From CBDDFN01 sp965227065 (GTDB taxonomy: Bacteria; Pseudomonadota; Alphaproteobacteria; SPJN01): 64,000 nt of DNA. Positions 58,284 through 64,000 of the stretch are shown one piece after another; within the stretch, counting starts at the first letter, position 1, and each line of letters opens with the position of its first letter. A program made the translations under genes and the position numbers. The DNA lies in NCBI GenBank assembly GCA_965227065.1, contig CBDDFN010000020.1, forward strand, positions 124,001-188,000, read 5' to 3'. Under the pieces are notes generated by a model. The model did no database searches, was not told where the DNA came from, and saw only the letters and a list, made by a program, of their open reading frames with translations.

Positions 58284-60772
58284 CAGTCGCAGGAGAAATT
58301 AAGCCGCAGAACATGCTTGCCCATGCGGTCACCCATGGCGATCCCGGAACCGATCTGTTGTGGAGCCATGTCAATGTCGGCGAGGCGGTCCCCGGCGTGG
58401 TCACCCCGCTGACGGCGGCCTTCTGGCACCATTCCCATACCGCTGTGCCGCGCGCCATGTATCGCGAATTGGGCGTGATGCGGGCCGCTGAAATGGGGGC
58501 GCCGTTTACCCCTGCCAATACGCCGGTGCAGTTCCTGTTTGGCCGCATGGCCGCCAATGTCGATGGTCTGCGCGCCCTGGCTGACCGGATGCCCGGCACG
58601 TCGGGGGCTGATCTTGAAGAACAGATGCTTGGCTCGGTCCGCCCCGATGCGGTGGTGCACAAGGATCGGTCGCGCTATCTGCATGTGGTTGTGGCGCTTG
58701 TGAAATTGTTTCTCACCATGCCGGGGCGCGCGCGGGCGGTGCGGGCGCGGACTCTTGATCGCTGGGCTGTGCAACTGCGCGCGATGGAAACGGCCAGTTT
58801 TGAAGAGGCGTGCGCCGCGCTTGAGTGGGAAATGACTTCTGGCCAGGCCGATGTCATCGGCACCCATGGTCTTTCAGCCTTGCTAAGCCCGGTTGTCTGG
58901 TCGCCCATGGCCGCGCTTGCCCGCAAGCATGGCAGCGAAGATGATGTGCTCGCCCTGTCGGCCGGGCTGGGCGGCGTGGAAGAAGCCGCCTTGATGGACG
59001 AGCTGTGGCAGGTCGCCCACGAGGGGCGGGGGCTTGAAAGCTTTCTCGATGCTCACGGATATATGGGGCCTGATTCAGGCGAGCTGAGCGCCCGGCCCTG
59101 GCGGGCCTCGCAAAGCTCGCTGCAAGCCGCCCTTGCCAGTTTCAAGGCCGACGGCACGCGGCCGCGCGCCCGGCAGGCGGCCATGGCCGATCGGCTGACA
59201 CAGACCCGTGACCGGCTTTCAAAGCAGGCCAACCCTTTCGAGCGCGCGGCCCTTAAGGTCAGCTTGTGGCTGTGCCGGACCTATCTGCCGCTGCGTGAAG
59301 TCAGCAAGGCCGCCATGACCGCCCATGCCGATATTGGCCGTCTGTGTGCCGACCGGGTGGGGGAATTGCTGGTTCAGTCGGGCCGGATTGATCAGGCCCA
59401 GGACGTTTATTTCTTGCAGCCCGGAGAGTTTGAAGCCGCCCGCGCCGCTGATCTTCGGCCCGTGATTGACGCGCGCAAAAACGAACGCAGCTATTTCCAA
59501 AGTCTCGATATTCCCGATGCCTATACCGGCGCGGATATCCCCGCCATCCTTTCAGGCCATGCCAGCGCGCCGGTTGCAACCGACCGTCTGGAGGGGCTTG
59601 GTGTGTCGCGCGGCACGGTCGAGGGTGTCGTCCGCGTGATCACCAGCGCCGATGATTTTGACGCGTTCCAAGCCGGTGAGATTCTGGTCTGTCCGACCAC
59701 CGATCCGGGCTGGACGCCGGTCTTTTCGGTGGCCGCTGCCATGGTGGTTGATATTGGCGGGATGTTGTCGCATTCGGCCATCATTGCGCGCGAGCTTGGC
59801 GTTCCCGCCGTGGTCAATACGCGCCATGGCACCCGCGCGCTCAAGACCGGCCAGCGCGTGCGGGTCGATGGCGAAACCGGCGCGGTCACGCTTCTGGACG
59901 GGGTTTTGCACCATGCCGCCGAAGAGGTGTCGGACACCGGCATTGATCCGCGTTTGATCGACATCAGCGCGCCCCGCCCCCTTCATTTGGTCAATGGTGG
60001 GGATGGCTTTGTCCTGCTGGCCGATGCGCAGAACGCAGCGCTTTATGGCGGCAAGGCGGCATCGCTCGCCCGCTCACTTGCCAGTGGATTACCGGTGCCG
60101 AACGGCATCGCCATCGCCTGGGATCGGGCTGAAGATTATGGGCCGCTGCCCGATTTTGATGGTCCGGTGGCGGTCCGGTCCTCCGGCATTGGGGAGGATG
60201 GGCAGGGCTCAAGCTTTGCGGGCCAGCACGATACGATCCTGGGAGTTGACGGGGCTGACGCCATTCGCGCGGCCACTGCGCAGGTTGCAGGCTCCGCCCA
60301 TGCGAACCATGTCGCCGCCTATCGCGCCTTGCGCGGAGAGGATGATGCGCCACGCATCGGTATTGTCGTGCAGCAACTGATCCCGGCGAGTGTGGCGGGG
60401 GTCATGTTCACCCGCGATCCGCTGGGCGGTCCCCACCGCATCATCGAAGCCGCCTGGGGATTGGGCGAGGTTGTTGTCGGCTCCCGCGTGACGCCCGATC
60501 ATTTCGAGGTTGATCCCGACAGTGGCGCTGTGCGCACCGAACGGCTGGGGCGCAAGACATTGATGATCGACCGGCATGGTGAGCATGCCGTGATCGAGGA
60601 CGCGGCCTGCGCGCGCTGTTTGAGCGATGCGCAGATCGTGGCGCTCAATGCGCTTGCCACCCAATGCGAAACGGCTTTCGGCGCGCCCCAGGACATTGAA
60701 TGGGCCTTTGCGGGTGAGGCGCTGTTTCTCCTGCAATCCCGTCCCATAACCACCCAGATCACGAGGGAGTAA
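58280..60772 (+). CDS. PEP-utilising phosphotransferase with permuted domain order
   Basis: An 830-residue protein related to rifampicin phosphotransferase and PEP synthase. The start overlaps the upstream stop (ATGA). Residues 1-470 match the central substrate domain (LWSHVNVGEAVPGVVTPLTAAFW). The swivelling phosphohistidine domain follows with His498 in DIGGMLSHSAIIARELGVPAVVNTRHGT. The ATP-grasp domain comes last, about residues 585-825 (ALYGGKAASLARSLASGLPVPNG, GPVAVRSSGIGEDGQGSSFAGQHDTI, GVMFTRDPLGGPHRIIEAAWGLGEVVVGSRVTPDHF, IEWAFAGEALFLLQSRPITT). Usual relatives are ATP-grasp first. It should transfer a phosphate from ATP via His498 to an unknown acceptor. Flanked by two related CrtC/AttH-like genes in one tight operon. 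Confidence 0.9.
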   Translation: MTVAGEIKPQNMLAHAVTHGDPGTDLLWSHVNVGEAVPGVVTPLTAAFWHHSHTAVPRAMYRELGVMRAAEMGAPFTPANTPVQFLFGRMAANVDGLRALADRMPGTSGADLEEQMLGSVRPDAVVHKDRSRYLHVVVALVKLFLTMPGRARAVRARTLDRWAVQLRAMETASFEEACAALEWEMTSGQADVIGTHGLSALLSPVVWSPMAALARKHGSEDDVLALSAGLGGVEEAALMDELWQVAHEGRGLESFLDAHGYMGPDSGELSARPWRASQSSLQAALASFKADGTRPRARQAAMADRLTQTRDRLSKQANPFERAALKVSLWLCRTYLPLREVSKAAMTAHADIGRLCADRVGELLVQSGRIDQAQDVYFLQPGEFEAARAADLRPVIDARKNERSYFQSLDIPDAYTGADIPAILSGHASAPVATDRLEGLGVSRGTVEGVVRVITSADDFDAFQAGEILVCPTTDPGWTPVFSVAAAMVVDIGGMLSHSAIIARELGVPAVVNTRHGTRALKTGQRVRVDGETGAVTLLDGVLHHAAEEVSDTGIDPRLIDISAPRPLHLVNGGDGFVLLADAQNAALYGGKAASLARSLASGLPVPNGIAIAWDRAEDYGPLPDFDGPVAVRSSGIGEDGQGSSFAGQHDTILGVDGADAIRAATAQVAGSAHANHVAAYRALRGEDDAPRIGIVVQQLIPASVAGVMFTRDPLGGPHRIIEAAWGLGEVVVGSRVTPDHFEVDPDSGAVRTERLGRKTLMIDRHGEHAVIEDAACARCLSDAQIVALNALATQCETAFGAPQDIEWAFAGEALFLLQSRPITTQITRE

Positions 60773-60777
60773 GCCCG

Positions 60778-61800
60778 GTGTACACGGATCAGGATTATAT
60801 ACACGAGCCCGATGACAGCCCGACCTGGCAGGAAAGCTTTGTCCTGATCTTCCGGGATCTCGGCACGGATCTGGTCGGGTTCTTGCGGCTGGGCACCTAT
60901 GTCAATCAGGGCGAAAGCCAGCTTCATTTCGGCCTTGCGTTGCCCGATGGCACGCGCTTTCGCCGCCACCGTTTCAATATTCCCTTCACCGATCGCTCCG
61001 ACCGCAGCCGCGACCGGGTGAAGGTCGGTCACATGCGGTGGGAATGGATCGACAATTGCAAAATCCACCTCACCGCAAGAGAGGAGGAGGCTGAGGTCGA
61101 TCTGCTGATGGAGGATTTTCATCCCTCGCAAAACTGGCGCATTGCCGACCCAAAGGGGGCCGAGATCGCCAAAAAGATCGGCGGCTTCAATCATCCCGAA
61201 AGCGGCGGGCGGCTGACCGGCACAGTCAGGCTGGGCGACCGCGTGATCACTATCACCAACGGGCTCGGCTATCGTGATCATGCCTGGGGCGCGCGCGACG
61301 CCCATGCCTTTTTGAACAATCGCTGGATCGCCGGCACGGTGGGTCCGGCCTTGTCTTTCTCGGCCATGACGGTGCAGCAGGTGACCGGCGATTTCATGAA
61401 ATGCGCCTGGGTGGTGCGTGACGGGGTGGTGGAGTATGCCCAAGACGTCAATACGGCCGCCATCGTGTTGGCCGACGGGCTGTCGACCATTGGCGGCTGG
61501 ACGCAAATTGTGCTCGACAGCGGCGAAGAGATTGTCATCGAAACCGAAGTGATCGACGGCATCATCACCTCAACCCACAAGCCCAATGGGGGGGAGGGCT
61601 CGTCGCCCGCCGGTGTCGAGGGGCTCGCCCGGGCGCGCTGGAACGGCCATGAGGGTTTTTGCGACTTCAACATCAATGTCAATCCGCTGAACGGCACGGC
61701 GGCGGTCTCAAAACTGCTGCATGCCAATCATGCCGAAGGGCTGACCCGCCATGATCCGCAGGCGGTGGCCTGGGCTTATCGTGCGCGTGCGGGAAAATGA
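60778..61800 (+). CDS. CrtC/AttH-like (DUF7064-type) protein, second paralogue
   Basis: A 340-residue relative of the 57315 product. GTG start with GAGGGAG upstream, five bases after the phosphotransferase stop. Shared pattern: PTWQESFVLIFRDLGTDLVGFLRLG at the N-terminus and GRLTGTVRLGDRVITITNGLGYRDHAWGARDAHAFLNN, the RDHSWGxRD hallmark. The C-terminal region has a cleft-forming HEGFCDFNINVNPLNGTAA. The two copies differ enough that they may work as a heterodimer or on successive intermediates. Promoter-like AT-rich sequence and a gap of 98 bases separate it from the P450. Confidence 0.75.
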   Translation: MYTDQDYIHEPDDSPTWQESFVLIFRDLGTDLVGFLRLGTYVNQGESQLHFGLALPDGTRFRRHRFNIPFTDRSDRSRDRVKVGHMRWEWIDNCKIHLTAREEEAEVDLLMEDFHPSQNWRIADPKGAEIAKKIGGFNHPESGGRLTGTVRLGDRVITITNGLGYRDHAWGARDAHAFLNNRWIAGTVGPALSFSAMTVQQVTGDFMKCAWVVRDGVVEYAQDVNTAAIVLADGLSTIGGWTQIVLDSGEEIVIETEVIDGIITSTHKPNGGEGSSPAGVEGLARARWNGHEGFCDFNINVNPLNGTAAVSKLLHANHAEGLTRHDPQAVAWAYRARAGK

Positions 61801-61898
61801 ACCGCAAAATCCGTTAATAATTGACTTATGTAGAATAATGCGTACACTATATTGTATAACAAGCGCGAAGTGCGCTGAAACAGGGGTTGAGAGAAATT
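61801..61898 (+). promoter_or_regulatory. AT-rich leader before the second P450
   Basis: The 98-base gap contains TTGACT at 61821-61826 and an AT-rich segment with the dyad TACAC-TATAT-TGTA (61843-61857), then GCGCGAAGTGCGC at 61863. It may hold a promoter making the P450 and SDR genes partly independent of the upstream cassette. No clear -10 box at the right spacing was found. Confidence 0.35.
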
Positions 61899-63311
61899 AT
61901 GACGGACATGACCGCACATGTGCCGCGCAAAGGGCGATCAAGCCTGCCGCCGGGACCCAAGGGGCTTCCGCTCATCGGCAATGCGCTTGATATTCTCAAG
62001 CGGCCCTTGCCCTTTTTTATGGAGCTGCGGGATACGCACGGGCCGCTCAATACGGTGCGGCTGGGCCCAAAAAAGCTGATCTTACTGCACGACCCCGATC
62101 ATATCCGCACCATGCTGGTGGACCGGGGGGAGCATTTCCCCAAAAGCCCGCTGGGACAGGCGGCCACCGCGCCCTTGCTGGGCAAATCGGTCGCCACCGA
62201 AACCGATGTCACAGCATGGGAAGAGATGCGCCACTATGTGCTGCCGCTGTTTAATCCCCGCATGCTCAAGGCCTATTTCGTCGAGATGGCGCACAGCATG
62301 GCCCATGAGGTTGAGCGCGCCGAAGCGCTTGTGCGCTCTGGTGAGCGGTTCGACATGTGCGCGTTCATGCATGAGGCCACCTTCCGGGTCTTGATCCGCA
62401 CCGTCTTTGCCGAAGGCATCGACAATGAGGAAGCCTCGCATCTTGTGCATCTGTTTGATGAGGTGACGGTCTTCATCAATGCCCGCTTCGTCACGCTCAA
62501 CCTGCCGATTGCGGGCCTGTGGCCCGGCGCGGCAAAGGGCAAGCGCGCGCTCGATCAACTCAATGCCCGTGTCTATCAACTCATCAATGAGCGCCGCGCC
62601 CAAGGGCTGCGCAGCGAAGATGAACAGCGCGACATGCTTGATGTTCTGCTCGGCGCGACCCATTCGGATGGCCGGGCTTTGTCGGATGAAGAAATTCGCG
62701 ACAATTGCATGACCATGTTGTTCGGCGGGCATGAAACCACGGCGGGGTCCGTGAGCTGGGCGTGGGCCTATCTGGCCGCCAATCCCGACAAGCGCGCGAT
62801 CATGCAAGCCGAGGTTGATGAGATCCTGACCGGTGTTGAACCCCAGGACATGACGCTCGAACATTACAAGGCGCTGCGCTACACCCAGCAATGTTTTGAT
62901 GAGGCGATGCGGCTTTATCCCATGTTCTCCTTCATGCCGCGCCAGGCGGGCTGTGATGAGGAGTTGGGCGGCTATGCAATCAAGAAGGGCCAGACGCTGG
63001 CCTTTTGCGCCTATACAGCCCAGCGCGACCCCAAACACTGGCCTGAGCCTGAAGCCTACAAACCCGAACGCCACGACCCGGCGAACAAGCGCACGCGCCA
63101 TCCCGCGTCTTTCCTGCCCTTCAGCCAGGGCGCGCGCGGTTGCATTGGCGAGCGCATGGCGCGGATGGAAGGCACGCTGCTTCTGGGTGTGCTGAGCAAG
63201 CATTTTGATTTTGAACTGGCTGAGGGCCGCCTGCCCGATCCCAAGGTAGCCATGTCGATCAAGCCGAGCCCCTTGCCGATGCTGGCCAGGCGGCGGGGTG
63301 CGCGCGCATGA
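61899..63311 (+). CDS. Cytochrome P450, CYP102/CYP4-like class
   Basis: A 470-residue P450 with no membrane anchor (proline-rich SLPPGPKGLPLIGN at the N-terminus). ATG at 61899 with GAGAG upstream. Visible: I-helix oxygen-binding FGGHETTAGS, ExxR in FDEAMRLYP, PERF-like YKPERHDPANK, and heme loop FLPFSQGARGCIGERMARMEG with heme-ligand Cys415. The form is of the FSxGxRxCIG kind used on fatty acids, terpenoids and steroids, different from the CYP153 gene at 32103. Redox partners are not in the window. The stop overlaps the following SDR start. Confidence 0.92.
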   Translation: MTDMTAHVPRKGRSSLPPGPKGLPLIGNALDILKRPLPFFMELRDTHGPLNTVRLGPKKLILLHDPDHIRTMLVDRGEHFPKSPLGQAATAPLLGKSVATETDVTAWEEMRHYVLPLFNPRMLKAYFVEMAHSMAHEVERAEALVRSGERFDMCAFMHEATFRVLIRTVFAEGIDNEEASHLVHLFDEVTVFINARFVTLNLPIAGLWPGAAKGKRALDQLNARVYQLINERRAQGLRSEDEQRDMLDVLLGATHSDGRALSDEEIRDNCMTMLFGGHETTAGSVSWAWAYLAANPDKRAIMQAEVDEILTGVEPQDMTLEHYKALRYTQQCFDEAMRLYPMFSFMPRQAGCDEELGGYAIKKGQTLAFCAYTAQRDPKHWPEPEAYKPERHDPANKRTRHPASFLPFSQGARGCIGERMARMEGTLLLGVLSKHFDFELAEGRLPDPKVAMSIKPSPLPMLARRRGARA

Positions 63312-64000
63312 GTGAGCTGTCGGGAAAGGTCGTGTTCATCACCGGCGGTGCCAAGGGCATTGGCGCAACCACGGCGCGTGCCATGGCAGCCGCCGGGGCC
63401 ACAGTTGTGATCGGCGACATTGATGAGGCAGGCGCCCGCGCCGTGGCCGATGAGATCGGCGGCGATGCCGTGGCGCTGGATGTCACCTCCGAAGAGGGCT
63501 GGGCGTCGGCCATGGCCCATATCAAACAGGCGCATGGTGGCTTGCACGGGCTCGTCAACAATGCCGGGATCATGATCACCAAGCCCTTCATCCTGACCAC
63601 GCTTGCGGATTTGCACACAACCAACGCGGTCAATGTGGACGGCGTGTTTCTGGGAATGAAAGCGGCCGCCCCGCTGATGCATGAGGCCGGTGGCGGCTCA
63701 ATCGTCAATCTGTCGTCGATCTATGGCCAGGTGGCCGGGCCGATGCATTCAGCCTATTGCGCCTCAAAAGGCGCGGTCCGGCTGATGACCAAATCGGTGG
63801 GGACCGAGCTGTTCCGCATGGGCTGGAGCGTGCGGGTGAACTCTGTGCATCCGGGTCCGGTTGATACCGAACTGGGGATGGGCGCGATTGATGCGGCGGT
63901 GGAGCTTGGCCTGATCCAGGACCGGGAGACCGGCAAGGCCATGGTCAATGCCCAGCACCCGATGGGCCGCATGGCCCAACCGACTGATATTTGCGGCGCG
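63308..64000 (+). CDS. Short-chain dehydrogenase/reductase, truncated by the window end
   Basis: The 231 visible codons run off the window and lack the C-terminus. ATG at 63308 overlaps the P450 stop (ATGA). Motifs: TGGAKGIG (residues 12-19) for the cofactor, GDIDEAGA with an aspartate that favours NAD over NADP, NNAGIM, active-site Ser in VNLSSIYGQVAG and Tyr150-x3-Lys154 (YCASK). Relatives oxidise or reduce secondary alcohols of steroids, terpenoids and similar compounds. It probably acts on the product of the P450. Confidence 0.93.
   Translation, partial: MSELSGKVVFITGGAKGIGATTARAMAAAGATVVIGDIDEAGARAVADEIGGDAVALDVTSEEGWASAMAHIKQAHGGLHGLVNNAGIMITKPFILTTLADLHTTNAVNVDGVFLGMKAAAPLMHEAGGGSIVNLSSIYGQVAGPMHSAYCASKGAVRLMTKSVGTELFRMGWSVRVNSVHPGPVDTELGMGAIDAAVELGLIQDRETGKAMVNAQHPMGRMAQPTDICGA

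Overview
The window is a gene-dense, GC-rich stretch of an alphaproteobacterial chromosome; a counted 60-base line in ordinary coding sequence (29221-29280) is 58% G+C. Evidence for the group: many tiny overlaps of the ATGA or CTAG kind, GTCATTCCGGG/CCCGGAATGAC palindromic repeats between genes, a NahK-like kinase, DUF1289 and DUF445 proteins, and a large load of acyl-CoA dehydrogenases next to a CYP153 alkane hydroxylase and a haloalkane dehalogenase. The gene set fits an aerobic lipid and hydrocarbon degrader of the Parvibaculales/Hyphomonadaceae/Sphingomonadales type. The sequence alone does not fix the genus.

Layout. 1-9247: the 3' part of a very large RTX protein (5'-nucleotidase C-terminal domain, beta-propeller with phytase-like esterase domain, about 24 nonapeptide repeats), followed by its likely type I secretion system (TolC-like, ABC, HlyD-like). 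9361-15112: haloalkane dehalogenase and aldehyde dehydrogenase, a convergent FAD-linked D-2-hydroxyacid dehydrogenase, a PhyH-type dioxygenase, dienelactone hydrolase and a small HNH protein. 15231-20694: DUF445 membrane protein, a TetR regulator, a two-component pair, and a class C beta-lactamase-like serine hydrolase. 20670-25325: glpD, divergent from a heteromeric acyl-CoA dehydrogenase pair and a GNAT acetyltransferase. 25326-27051: an AT-rich insert (22 G+C in the 60 bases from 25981) with a split DUF262/HNH gene directly in front of dusA. 27052-31000: dusA, TauE/SafE exporter, phosphomannomutase, DUF1289, and a small Fur-box-led gene. 31053-33356: LysR and CYP153. 33357-33974: noncoding, packed with palindromic repeats. 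33975-46745: fatty acyl metabolism (four more acyl-CoA dehydrogenases, one broken by a one-base insertion; crotonase; MFE-2-type SDR; hotdog thioesterase; TonB receptor). 46742-53977: uracil-DNA glycosylase family protein, lipoprotein hydrolase, YhhN, cysE, BASS transporter, secreted subtilase, and an alpha/beta hydrolase lacking its serine. 54084-57118: acetolactate synthase-like enzyme and aldehyde dehydrogenase. 57315-64000: a tight run of two CrtC/AttH-like paralogues flanking a domain-permuted PEP-utilising phosphotransferase, followed by a P450 and an SDR.

How it works together. Most of 20-46 kb reads as uptake, activation-independent oxidation and beta-oxidation of hydrophobic substrates: terminal hydroxylation (CYP153), dehalogenation, aldehyde oxidation, acyl-CoA dehydrogenation, hydration and 3-hydroxyacyl dehydrogenation. 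The last 7 kb look like a separate and poorly described pathway.

The signals most worth a second look are: (1) the permuted PEP-utilising enzyme cassette at 57.2-64 kb; (2) a candidate structured small RNA with C-rich loops at 17240-17356; (3) a Fur-box promoter, 53-codon ORF and strong hairpin forming one small unit at 30713-30996; and (4) a dnaX-like A AAA AAG slippery site joining the two halves of the DUF262/HNH gene at 26535-26541. Two coding disruptions lie in homopolymer runs, so base-calling errors have to be excluded first. All annotations come from reading the sequence; no database search was possible.
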